A stretch of DNA of 34,213 nucleotides from Alphaproteobacteria bacterium. GTDB taxonomy: Bacteria; Bacteroidota; Bacteroidia; Bacteroidales; FEN-979. The notes below the pieces were generated by a model, which was not told the DNA's origin, made no database searches, and worked only from the letters and a program-made list of their open reading frames with translations. The position numbers and the translations under genes were made by a program. Positions 1-9,281 of the stretch are shown here, piece by piece. Within the stretch, counting starts at the first letter, position 1; every line of letters starts with the position of its first letter. The stretch lies in assembly GCA_009928665.1 (NCBI GenBank), contig SACF01000045.1, positions 1 through 34,213 of the forward strand, given 5' to 3'.

Positions 1-1
1 G

Positions 2-1636
2 AATTATGCCGTGAATACCACCACCAGTCCGCGCACGGCCACCATCACTGTTACAGTGCCGGGAGCGAATCCGGTACTGGTAACTGTCACCCAGGAGGCA
101 GCGCCTCCTTGTTCGCCGCCATGGCAGCCCGTTCAAAATCAGCAATATTCCATGAATGTGATTGCAAATCTGTATATTTCCAATGTACTAACTACCAATG
201 CCAACGATGCATTGGGCGCTTTTGTCGGACAGGAATGCAGGGGCATGGCTTACCCGATACCGGCCATGAATGGCCTGATCTTCCTGACCATCACCTCGAA
301 TGTGGCCTCAGGCGAAACCGTGACCTTCAAAGCCTGGAAGTCGGCCACCTGCGAGGAGTGCCCGATAGCGGAAACATTACCCTTTATCGATCAATCGGAA
401 ATCGGCACATTTACCGATCCCTTTGCGTTCCATTGCGGATCGGTGCAACTGTGCATCAACTTCGGGGCCGGATATACCTGGTTTTCGGTCAACATCGATC
501 CCGGGTCAATGGCCCTGAACACGTTGTTCGATAACCTGAATGCCTGTGAGAACGACCGGATCATCGGCCAGCAAACTTTTGCCACCTATTTCGGAAACCA
601 ATGGGTTGGGTCGCTAACCACCATCAGTCCGACCGCGATGTACAAGCTGAAATTATGCACCTCGCAAACCTGGTGCAAAGTCGGGACCCCGGTGCCAATC
701 GTTCCCATTTCCATCGGAAGCGGCTATCCCTGGATCGGTTACATGCCGCAGAGCGATCTGCCCATCAATACAGCCCTGACTGATATTGTACCGGCCCCCG
801 TTCTCAACGACCGGTTTAACGCGCAGACCTCCTTTGCCGTCAATAACGGAAGTCAATGGGTGGGGAGCCTTCCGACTCTGCAAAAGGGGAAAGGATACGT
901 CATTCACCTTGCCAACCCTTCAACCCTTACCTATCCCACCGGATTTGATAATCAGGTACCCGTAGAACCTGGTGAAACCCCCGCAATGGCGTTTTCACCC
1001 ACGGGCGATTATCCCAGGGTCAACCCTCAGTACAACATGCAGATCATTGCTACAGTCACAAAGGCCGGTGAGTTATTGTCGACCGATCCTGAAGATGTTG
1101 TCTATGTCTATTGCGGCAACGAATGCCGGGGGATGGCAGGACCGGTTCCGGGCCTGGATGGAAAGATATTTTTAACGGTCGGTTCCGATAATGAATCGGG
1201 CGAAAGATTGATATTCAAGGTTTTTCTTGCTCAGGACAATACATTATTTGAAATAAAAAATACCCTGGAATTTTCTTCGCAGCTTGAAACCGGGACCATG
1301 GAAGCGCCCTATGAACTTGACCTGGCCGGAGCCAATGCCGTTCCGATCATACAGGCCGGGAATGATGAACTTCAGATTGGCGAAATATATCCCAATCCCT
1401 TCGATGCTTTATCCGCTCTCGACATCACGGTTGTAAGACCCTGCCATATCTCCGCTGTTATTCTTGACAATATCGGGGTTATTAAGGGTATCGCGATGGA
1501 TGATGAAATGAATCCCGGAAAATATACGCTTAATCTTGATGCGAAGGACCTCATCCCCGGCATGTACACGCTCAGGATCACATACACAGATGAGCGTGTC
1601 CAAAGGATTTACGCGAAAAAAATGATTGTCTGGTGA
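2..1636 (+). CDS. T9SS-sorted modular surface protein, 5' end outside window
   Basis: This is the 3' part of a secreted protein; the reading frame is open to the left edge. The first residues (NYAVNTTTSPRTATITVTV) match the end of the BACON domain in the protein at 5361-9176, so the GTG at 11 is internal and the true start lies upstream. In order follow a 'GAFVGQECRGMA' module (about nt 115-430), two tandem repeats starting GYTWFSV and GYPWIGY and each containing QWVGSL (about nt 472-920), a second 'ECRGMAGPVPGLDG' module (about nt 1010-1310), and a type-A T9SS sorting domain (IYPNPF...GMYTLRI...KKMIV, nt 1372-1636). T9SS clients of this kind are exported across the outer membrane and attached to the surface or released. 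The ligand is unknown. It is a clear paralogue of the C-terminal half of the 5361-9176 protein. Confidence 0.85.
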   Translation, partial: NYAVNTTTSPRTATITVTVPGANPVLVTVTQEAAPPCSPPWQPVQNQQYSMNVIANLYISNVLTTNANDALGAFVGQECRGMAYPIPAMNGLIFLTITSNVASGETVTFKAWKSATCEECPIAETLPFIDQSEIGTFTDPFAFHCGSVQLCINFGAGYTWFSVNIDPGSMALNTLFDNLNACENDRIIGQQTFATYFGNQWVGSLTTISPTAMYKLKLCTSQTWCKVGTPVPIVPISIGSGYPWIGYMPQSDLPINTALTDIVPAPVLNDRFNAQTSFAVNNGSQWVGSLPTLQKGKGYVIHLANPSTLTYPTGFDNQVPVEPGETPAMAFSPTGDYPRVNPQYNMQIIATVTKAGELLSTDPEDVVYVYCGNECRGMAGPVPGLDGKIFLTVGSDNESGERLIFKVFLAQDNTLFEIKNTLEFSSQLETGTMEAPYELDLAGANAVPIIQAGNDELQIGEIYPNPFDALSALDITVVRPCHISAVILDNIGVIKGIAMDDEMNPGKYTLNLDAKDLIPGMYTLRITYTDERVQRIYAKKMIVW

Positions 1637-1655
1637 TTCACTTAAAAATTTGGCG

Positions 1656-4241
1656 ATGAAACCGTTTTCATGCATGCTGTTGCTATTTTTTTTCTTCGTC
1701 GGGGTCGCCGTCTGTCCCTATGACAATGGTAATTTCTCCTCGGTTGAAACATCGGGACGAATGTTTTCCGACACCCTGCAACAACGAACGGGGTTCGGGA
1801 CCATAGATATACAAGGAAATGCATTAGTCCTGACCTCTTTCTCCGATCATTCTTCAGGGATCGATTTCTACGACGTTGAACTGACTCCTGGAAATTCCTT
1901 TACGGGATCGTTATATTATTGGGCGACTGGAACAAATGGATATGCCTTGTCGGCCTCCCTGGTTGAGAATCCTCCGGTCGACTGGCTTGAAATATCACCC
2001 GCCCAGTTTACCGACTATGCCGATGGCATTGCCACTAAGGTCGATTTTATATTCACGGCTCCCGTTACACCAGGCATATACACAACCGTTATTAACGATC
2101 AGAATGGTAATTGGTCAGATATGGCCCTGACCCTGACTGTAACCACTTCCCCGGCGCAAAATCTTTATAACTTCAACGAACAAATTTACGTTAACGAACC
2201 CTACGAATACTCTTACTGGTGTAAAAGTCCGGCATATTTTTACTGGGATGACGACAATCAATACTACTATTTTGATTCGATGAGTGTTCATCATTTCGAA
2301 TATACTACGCAACCCTGGTTCAATATTCAGCCGGCCGTTTTTACTCTGGTGCCATCTGACTCAACACTGGTGACCTTTTCGGCACAGATCGGCACTCCGG
2401 GTAATGATACCGTACTGGTAGTCAGAAACAAACAACATTATTCCTATCCCAGTAATTTCCAGTTCAATTTTCAGGTTGCCGACAGCCCGTTCATCACGGT
2501 CAGTCCGCTCAATCAATCTGTCCTCTATACTGCCGGATCAACGGTTTTCAACATTACGGCCAATACCGACTGGGTGGTTGCCGATGATGCCGAATGGCTC
2601 ACCGTGTTACCTGTTTTTGGATCCGGTAATGCGTTACTCACCGCGACATTCCTTCAAAATCCGACCAATTCCCAAAGGACGGCTAATATTTATATAGGTG
2701 GACCGGAAGTTACTATACCCGTAATTTTCACCGTTACCCAGGCGGCTGCACCTTCACAACCTTACTGGATCCCGGCCCCAAATCTTCAGTATTCGATGAG
2801 CGTAGTCGGAAAAATTCTGCTTTCGGGTGGAGGCTTTTCATTGAATGAAAACGACCTCGTGGGCGCTTTTGCCGGTTCAGAGTGTCGTGGAGTTGCTTCT
2901 CCTGTTGCCGGAATGAATGGACTTTTATTTCTTTCGATCGGTTCCGATCAAATCTCGGGCGAACAAATCACATTCAAGATTTTCCTGGCCTCGGAAAATC
3001 AGATATACGACGCAAACCAGACGCTTGTTTTTCAGAGTTATTCTGAAATAGGAACCCTGGATAATCCCTATATTTTTACATATGGCGGCCCGTCGTGTAC
3101 TTTATCGGTTTTGCCGTCATTTCATCATTTTCCTTCTCCCGGTAGCTCCTTTTCTTTTACAGTTACTGCTACCGATGGATGCGACTGGACGGCTGAGAGT
3201 GACCAGATCTGGTGCGTAATTTCGCCTACCACGGGGATTGGTTCCGGCACCTTCACGGTTACCAGTTCGGCCAATACATCAAGCGCAACGCGAACAGCTA
3301 CCATAACCATTGCTTCGCCGGGAGTGCCCCCCGTAACGATTGATATTACACAGGCCGGAATAATCGGACCACCCAATTGGAACCCTCTGATTAACCCCCG
3401 GTACAACATGAGTGTGATCGGGAAAATTGAGATCGCTCAGGGCATATATTCCCTTGATTCAGCAGATGTGGTCGGAGCCTTTGCAGGTTCGGAGTGCCGG
3501 GGTGTGGCCAGCCCCATTCCATCTCTTGGAGGTGTTTTGTTCCTCAGTGTAGGATCAAATACAGAGTCGGGCGAGGCTATTACATTTAAAATCTATCTGC
3601 ATAACACCGATGAAATTGTCGATGCAAATGAGATCGTTACCTTTCAGAATTCGGGTGAACTGGGTACCATGACCGATCCGTTCATCATCACATACCTGAT
3701 CCAAAATAGCCTTTCAGTGAATGGAATTAACATTTTAGATGGACAAAACCGGTGTTTTAATGCCTATCAGACCATAACGGTAGCGGGTACCGGAACCTCA
3801 TTTACCGTTCAACCCGGCGGAGTTGCCCGTTTCATCGCCGGTGAAAAAATACGACTCTTGCCCGGAGTCACGGTGTTCCCGGGAGGATTCCTTTCAGGGT
3901 CCATTACTACCACCGGAATGTATTGCAATTCATATTCCTACTCACCCATCGGAACGGCAGGTGAACAGGAAAATGCTGCGCTGACCGGTGGTGCCGACAA
4001 ATGGGTCAGAATTTATCCGAATCCTTCCGAGGGAAGGTTCCTGGTAGAATTTTCGAATCCGGTACCCGATGAATGGACAACAGTTAGGATATTGAATATG
4101 AACGGTAGAGAGGTGTTTGCGCGGCGATCACAAAACACAGGTATACTTGAGGTTTCATTGCAGGATCAGTCGCCGGGCATTTACCTCATTTGCGTCAATC
4201 GTGACGGCTGGATTAAAACATTGAAAATGATTGTTCTTTAG
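1656..4241 (+). CDS. BACON-domain T9SS surface protein
   Basis: Predicted 861-residue secreted protein. I chose the ATG at 1656 because it opens directly onto a hydrophobic signal peptide (MKPFSCMLLLFFFFVGVA); an upstream TTG at 1626 would overlap the previous gene. Residues about 30-275 are not recognised. Then come BACON 1 (about 279-364), a 'VGAFAGSECRGVASP' module (about 369-478), BACON 2 (about 481-568), a second such module (about 571-685), a short domain with AGEKIRLLPGVTVFPGG (about 690-775) that also occurs in the protein at 28893-33977, and a type-A T9SS sorting domain (IYPNPSEGRF...PGIYLICV, about 782-861). BACON domains are extracellular beta-sandwiches often tied to carbohydrate or mucin binding, so a binding or adhesive role is an inference. 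It starts 19 nt after the preceding gene, so co-transcription is likely. Confidence 0.85.
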   Translation: MKPFSCMLLLFFFFVGVAVCPYDNGNFSSVETSGRMFSDTLQQRTGFGTIDIQGNALVLTSFSDHSSGIDFYDVELTPGNSFTGSLYYWATGTNGYALSASLVENPPVDWLEISPAQFTDYADGIATKVDFIFTAPVTPGIYTTVINDQNGNWSDMALTLTVTTSPAQNLYNFNEQIYVNEPYEYSYWCKSPAYFYWDDDNQYYYFDSMSVHHFEYTTQPWFNIQPAVFTLVPSDSTLVTFSAQIGTPGNDTVLVVRNKQHYSYPSNFQFNFQVADSPFITVSPLNQSVLYTAGSTVFNITANTDWVVADDAEWLTVLPVFGSGNALLTATFLQNPTNSQRTANIYIGGPEVTIPVIFTVTQAAAPSQPYWIPAPNLQYSMSVVGKILLSGGGFSLNENDLVGAFAGSECRGVASPVAGMNGLLFLSIGSDQISGEQITFKIFLASENQIYDANQTLVFQSYSEIGTLDNPYIFTYGGPSCTLSVLPSFHHFPSPGSSFSFTVTATDGCDWTAESDQIWCVISPTTGIGSGTFTVTSSANTSSATRTATITIASPGVPPVTIDITQAGIIGPPNWNPLINPRYNMSVIGKIEIAQGIYSLDSADVVGAFAGSECRGVASPIPSLGGVLFLSVGSNTESGEAITFKIYLHNTDEIVDANEIVTFQNSGELGTMTDPFIITYLIQNSLSVNGINILDGQNRCFNAYQTITVAGTGTSFTVQPGGVARFIAGEKIRLLPGVTVFPGGFLSGSITTTGMYCNSYSYSPIGTAGEQENAALTGGADKWVRIYPNPSEGRFLVEFSNPVPDEWTTVRILNMNGREVFARRSQNTGILEVSLQDQSPGIYLICVNRDGWIKTLKMIVL

Positions 4242-4268
4242 ATTTAAATCAGTGAAAAACTCAAAATC

Positions 4269-5306
4269 ATGAAAATCGGATTCAAACTGACATGCCTCAT
4301 GGCATTATTTGTTATGATTTTCGCGCAAGCGACGATGGGACAGGTGTCAAAAATATCCGTCATGCACAACGGGAATGCTGCATTTTACGGAGATCTTACG
4401 GCCGCGGTCACTGCAGCGGCAGCCGGGGATACGATCTATTTACCTGGAGGCGGCATTAATCCTACATCACAGGTAATCATTAATAAAAAACTGACTATCG
4501 TGGGAGCGGGTCATTATCCCGATTCTACCATAGCCACAAATCCAACCATTGTCAGCTATATTACCTTGATTACCGGCGCCGATAACGGCTCCATCAGCGG
4601 ATGTAAGTTGAATAGTATATCATTCGGAACCACTACCAATAACCAGACTGTAAACAACTACCGGATAGAACGATGCTATATTGTATCGCTGGACCTGAAT
4701 TACAGTGGTACATCAACATCTCAGGGAATCATCGTTCGTGAAAATGTCATTGATCCATCAGTGTATGGGGAAGTCTCATCCATTCTGTTTGAAAAAAATA
4801 TTTTCAGGTCAGGATTATATTATTCATCTCCGGCCGTCTTCATTAATAATATTTTCTATTGCAGTTCCTCCCTTTATGTTGACAACAGTATTCTCAATAA
4901 CAATATTATTATAGCGAGTTCTTCAGGAACTATTTCCTTAGGATCGAATTCTGTTTATAACAATAATTTGTTTTGTACTACCAACATTCTGGGAGGAGGA
5001 AATTATAACTGCGGTTCAACCAACGTCTGCAACAATAATCTTTCGGGCCAAATGGCCGTGAACACTTTTATAAACGCCACCACAACGAACTTTTCCTATT
5101 CCAATAACTATCACTTACTACCTTCAAGCCCTGCTAAAAATTATGGCACCGACGGTACCGATCTGGGAATTTATGGAACGTTATACCCATATAAAGAAGC
5201 TGCAATGCCCTTTAATCCACATATCGGCAGTAAAAACATCGGTACAGTAGTCAGCCCTACCGGTAATCTGTCGGTCGATATGAAAGTCTCAGCCCAGGAC
5301 AGGTAA
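4269..5306 (+). CDS. Secreted right-handed beta-helix protein
   Basis: 345 residues with a signal peptide (MKIGFKLTCLMALFVMIFAQ, cleavage near TMGQ). The start resembles parallel beta-helix (pectate-lyase-like) proteins: a 'AAAGDTIYLPGG' strand, a 'KKLTIVGAG' turn, then many short Asn- and Ser-rich rungs (VINNIFYCSS, ILNNNIIIAS, VYNNNLFC). No catalytic residues are recognisable, so a structural or binding role is as likely as lyase activity. The protein ends at SVDMKVSAQDR and has no T9SS sorting domain, unlike both neighbours. From general knowledge, similar beta-helix proteins with a tail of this sort are often encoded just before proteins with YEYWVD repeats, which is the arrangement here (next gene 54 nt downstream). 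Confidence 0.75.
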   Translation: MKIGFKLTCLMALFVMIFAQATMGQVSKISVMHNGNAAFYGDLTAAVTAAAAGDTIYLPGGGINPTSQVIINKKLTIVGAGHYPDSTIATNPTIVSYITLITGADNGSISGCKLNSISFGTTTNNQTVNNYRIERCYIVSLDLNYSGTSTSQGIIVRENVIDPSVYGEVSSILFEKNIFRSGLYYSSPAVFINNIFYCSSSLYVDNSILNNNIIIASSSGTISLGSNSVYNNNLFCTTNILGGGNYNCGSTNVCNNNLSGQMAVNTFINATTTNFSYSNNYHLLPSSPAKNYGTDGTDLGIYGTLYPYKEAAMPFNPHIGSKNIGTVVSPTGNLSVDMKVSAQDR

Positions 5307-5360
5307 ATCCGACTTAATTAAAAATACTAAAGGTTTCATTACGACCTAAACCCACAGGAA

Positions 5361-8300
5361 ATGAAAAAGATACTGGTATGGATCATCATGCTGCATATCT
5401 TTGGCGCTCTGCAGGCACAGAACAAGATAAAGAAATATGAATACTGGGTGGACGATAACCTGACCGACAAGGTGGTTACTTCAATAACTCCTGCACAAAA
5501 CCTTCATCTTATTACAACTTTTCCGGTAAGCCAGGTCAGCGAAGGATTTCATTTGCTTCACATCCGGTTTGCCGATACCGCGAACGTCTGGAGCAGCGTA
5601 GTCTCCCAGTATTTTCTGAAATACCCTCAGAATGTGTCTGTTGCTAAACAGATCGTGGCATACGAGTATTGGGTGGATAACGGATATGGTAGCAGAGTAA
5701 GCCAGAGTGTTACTCCTTCACAATATTACCACCTGAACACTACTCTTGACCTGACTGCATGTAGTGCCGGGTTTCACATACTGAACATTAGGTTCAAAGA
5801 CAATACGGGTGAATGGAGTGGTGTGCTCACCCAATATTTTATGAAGTATCCCGAGAATGTAATTGTACCCAAACAGATCGTTACATATGAATATTGGGTA
5901 GACAGCGGTTACGGCAATAAGATCGTACAGAATGTAACACCGTCACAGTATTTTCACCTAAACGCCAATCTCGATCTTAGCTCCACTCCTGTTGGTTTTC
6001 ATCTGCTCCACTTTCGGTTTAAGGATAATATGGGCGAATGGAGTGGGGTGCTTACCCAGTATTTCATGAAAGATCAGGTAACATCAGCAATCAACAATAA
6101 AATAATCGCATACCGATACTGGTTTGATAATGATTTTTCTTCGGCAATAATGATCAACTTATCCACTCCTGTAAAGTATTTTCATCTGATTGATTCCGTT
6201 GCAACTCCTGCTTTATCGACGGGTAGTCATATCATCAACTATCATTTTTACGACAGTCTGAAGACCTTTAGCTCAGTTGTGAGCGATTCGTTCGAAATCA
6301 CAACATGTCTGCCTCATCCCGGCAACCCTATTACCGGCCCCACATCGATCTGTCCCGGTCAAACAGGAATGAACTATTACAGTGCCCCCATCGCTAATGC
6401 GACAGGCTACCAGTGGACGCTTCCACAGGGTTTTTCCATTATCGCGGGTGGAAACACCAATTCAATTACAGTATCCAGTACATCTGGTGCCTTATCAGGC
6501 GCGATCAAAGTAAGAGGCACGAATTCTTGCGGAACTGGGCCCGATTCACCTCCCCTGAATGTAAGCGTTAATCCATTGCCTGCTCCCACCATTACAGGTC
6601 AAACAGTAGCATGTGTCAATACACCCGGCATCGTTTACAGTACAGAAGTCGGTATGTCGGATTATACCTGGTCGGTGTCGCCGGGAGGGATCATAACCTC
6701 GGGGTCCGGGACTCCTGCTATCACGGTCACATGGACCAGCCTTGGTTCTCAGACAGTCAATGTGAGTTACCTCCATCCAAACGGTTGTGGTACCGGTATC
6801 GCAACAAAATCTGTTACAGTACAATCCCTTCCAACGGTAAATCCGATTGCCAATCAGAACTATTGCAACGATGAAACAGCCCCATCCATTTCAGTGACGG
6901 GTCCTGTCGCGGGAACCACCTTCACCTGGACAAACAGCAATCCATCCATTGGCCTGTCTCCGTCGGGATCGGGTAATATTCCCCCTTTCACGGCTATCAA
7001 CACAGGAACAACACCGGCTGTTGCAATGATTACCATCACTCCGGCAGCCAATAGTTGTAACGGACCTGACTTTAACTTTATCATTGTGGTCAATCCAACT
7101 CCAATAGTAAATGCAGTGACCGACCAAAATTATTATAATGGAGATGTTGCACCAGTCACCTATCTTTCTGGTCCTGTGTCCGGAACCGGTTTTTCCTGGG
7201 CTAACAGCAACGTTTCAATTGGATTGCCGGCAACTGGTTCAGGTAATGTGCCTGGATTTATCGCAACCAATACCGGCGCGGCGGCGGTGTCCGCGACGGT
7301 GACCATCACACCGGTCGCCAGTGGATGTTCAGGACCGAATTCATCCTACGTGATCATAGTATATCCTACTCAGGTAATTTGTACACTATCGGTCACACCT
7401 ACCAGCCAGGTTGTTCCTGCCTCTCCTGAAGGTTTGGTAAGCTACACTGTTGCTTCTAATTGTCCCTGGATAGCCTCGAGCAATCAGGCCTGGTGCACGG
7501 TGACGCCAAACGGAAACGGGGATGGCACGATCGTGGCCAATTACACGGTCAACACGCTGCAAACGGCACGAACGGCCACTATAACAGTGACAGTTTCAGG
7601 AGCGACCCCGGTACAGGTCGTAGTAATGCAGAAAGCCACCGGACCCTGTGAGCCTTCCTGGCGGCCCGTACAAAACCAGCAGTACTCCATGCACGTGATT
7701 GCAAGTCTTTACCTTTCCAGCATTCTATCCATCAATCCGTATGATGCAGTGGGTGCTTTTGTCGGCCAAGAATGCAGAGGCATAGCCCATCCGGTTCCTT
7801 CAATGAACGGCCTTGTATTTCTGACTATTACCTCAAATCTTCAGTCGGGCGAGGCAGTTACCTTCAAGGCTTGGAATTCCGCCTCTTGCGAGGAATGTCC
7901 GATTGCGGAGACCGTCACCTTCATCGATCCTTCTGAAATAGGCACTTTAACCGATCCGTTCGAATTACATTGCGGATTGATCGAACTATGTATCGATTTC
8001 GGAGCTGGTTACACCTGGTTCTCTGTTAACGTCAATCCGGGTTCCATGGCTCTGAATCCACTGTTTTCAGGATTGAATGTCTGTGAGAACGATCGGATTA
8101 TCGGACAACAAGCCTTTGCGGTCTATTATTCGGGTCACTGGGTAGGGAGTCTCAAAGCGATCAACCCCGCTGCTATGTATAAGCTGAAATTATGTACACA
8201 GCAGAAGTGGTGTGTTGTCGGACAACCTGTACCCGTGTTACCTATTACCATCGGAAGCGGATATCCCTGGATTGGCTATCTGCCCCAGGTAGATCTCCCA

Positions 8301-9176
8301 ATCAATACTGCATTGGGAGGCATTATACCGGTGCCGGTAATGAACGACCGGATGGAAGCGCAGACAACTTTTTCAGTCTATACCGGCAGCCAATGGGTCG
8401 GGAGTCTGACAACTTTGAAAAAGGGTAAAGGGTATATCATATCCTTATCTAATTCGTCGGTATTGAATTATCCAACAGGTTTTGATCAATCGGCACCGGA
8501 TCCGGCAGGTGAGAATAATACAAGATTTACGCTGTCACCAACGGGCGACTACCCTGGTTTAAACCCGAAGTATACCATGCAAATCATTGCGGCGATTGTA
8601 TTACCGGGTGGCATACGGGCCACCGACCCGGGCGATATCGTTTATGTTTACAGCGGCGATGAATGCATGGGGATGGCATCACCGGTTCCGGGTCTTGATG
8701 GGCATATATTTCTTAGCGTAGGATCTGACATCGAAAACGGAGATCAATTGACATTCAGGGTCTACCTCTCGAAAGAAAAGACCTTGTATGAAGTAAATAA
8801 CCGGATGGAATTTTCTTCACTGTCCGAATCAGGTACGATGGTGACGCCGTATGAACTGAAAATTAACGGAGCCAATATCATACCCATAATTCAGCTTGAT
8901 AGCGATGGACTTCAGATCGGCGAAATGTATCCAAATCCCTCAGATGATTTGTCATCCCTTGACTTCACGATTGGAAGGCCGGGCCATGTTTCCGCTGTTG
9001 TTGTTAACAGCATCGGCATAAATACTGGGATCGTAATGAATGATGAGATGAAGCCTGGAAAGTACACCTTGACAATCGATGCAAAAGACCTGATTCCAGG
9101 TATGTATACGCTCAGGATTATTTACACCGATGACAGAGTGCAAAAATATTTTGTAAAGAAAATTGTTGTCAGGTGA
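5361..9176 (+). CDS. Large T9SS protein: YEYWVD repeats, PKD-like, BACON, sorting domain
   Basis: 1271 residues, signal peptide MKKILVWIIMLHIFGALQAQ. Four repeats begin with YEYWVD or YRYWFD at residues 26, 101, 176 and 251, a strict 75-residue period; each also carries a HLxT/N strand and a GFHxLxxRFxD motif. After these come two PKD-like domains (about 319-403 and 404-491), two further repeats sharing the NQNYCN/NQNYYN start (about 492-672), BACON (674-760), a 'GAFVGQECRGIA' module, two GY-W...WVGSL repeats, a second 'GDECMGMA' module and a type-A T9SS sorting domain (about 1180-1271). From BACON to the C-terminus it is a paralogue of the protein at the left edge. Likely a surface or released adhesin; ligand unknown. 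Last of four co-directional secreted-protein genes. Confidence 0.87.
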   Translation: MKKILVWIIMLHIFGALQAQNKIKKYEYWVDDNLTDKVVTSITPAQNLHLITTFPVSQVSEGFHLLHIRFADTANVWSSVVSQYFLKYPQNVSVAKQIVAYEYWVDNGYGSRVSQSVTPSQYYHLNTTLDLTACSAGFHILNIRFKDNTGEWSGVLTQYFMKYPENVIVPKQIVTYEYWVDSGYGNKIVQNVTPSQYFHLNANLDLSSTPVGFHLLHFRFKDNMGEWSGVLTQYFMKDQVTSAINNKIIAYRYWFDNDFSSAIMINLSTPVKYFHLIDSVATPALSTGSHIINYHFYDSLKTFSSVVSDSFEITTCLPHPGNPITGPTSICPGQTGMNYYSAPIANATGYQWTLPQGFSIIAGGNTNSITVSSTSGALSGAIKVRGTNSCGTGPDSPPLNVSVNPLPAPTITGQTVACVNTPGIVYSTEVGMSDYTWSVSPGGIITSGSGTPAITVTWTSLGSQTVNVSYLHPNGCGTGIATKSVTVQSLPTVNPIANQNYCNDETAPSISVTGPVAGTTFTWTNSNPSIGLSPSGSGNIPPFTAINTGTTPAVAMITITPAANSCNGPDFNFIIVVNPTPIVNAVTDQNYYNGDVAPVTYLSGPVSGTGFSWANSNVSIGLPATGSGNVPGFIATNTGAAAVSATVTITPVASGCSGPNSSYVIIVYPTQVICTLSVTPTSQVVPASPEGLVSYTVASNCPWIASSNQAWCTVTPNGNGDGTIVANYTVNTLQTARTATITVTVSGATPVQVVVMQKATGPCEPSWRPVQNQQYSMHVIASLYLSSILSINPYDAVGAFVGQECRGIAHPVPSMNGLVFLTITSNLQSGEAVTFKAWNSASCEECPIAETVTFIDPSEIGTLTDPFELHCGLIELCIDFGAGYTWFSVNVNPGSMALNPLFSGLNVCENDRIIGQQAFAVYYSGHWVGSLKAINPAAMYKLKLCTQQKWCVVGQPVPVLPITIGSGYPWIGYLPQVDLPINTALGGIIPVPVMNDRMEAQTTFSVYTGSQWVGSLTTLKKGKGYIISLSNSSVLNYPTGFDQSAPDPAGENNTRFTLSPTGDYPGLNPKYTMQIIAAIVLPGGIRATDPGDIVYVYSGDECMGMASPVPGLDGHIFLSVGSDIENGDQLTFRVYLSKEKTLYEVNNRMEFSSLSESGTMVTPYELKINGANIIPIIQLDSDGLQIGEMYPNPSDDLSSLDFTIGRPGHVSAVVVNSIGINTGIVMNDEMKPGKYTLTIDAKDLIPGMYTLRIIYTDDRVQKYFVKKIVVR

Positions 9177-9195
9177 TTTTTTCTGAAAGGGTGTA

Positions 9196-9229
9196 TTTGC
9201 ATTTATCAGATTTATTTTTCCTACCTTTA
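9196..9229 (+). promoter_or_regulatory. Candidate promoter of the sigma/anti-sigma/CHAT operon
   Basis: TTTG at 9196-9199 and TACCTTTA at 9222-9229 are 22 nt apart. This fits the Bacteroidetes primary-sigma pattern (TTTG ... TAnnTTTG) with one mismatch in the -7 box. It lies just after the stop of the preceding gene and 53 nt before the chosen start of the sigma gene. Confidence 0.45.
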
Positions 9230-9281
9230 CCCTTTCTTTGCGGTGAGATGCAAGGCTTCTTCGATCAAAACCAATCCGGTA

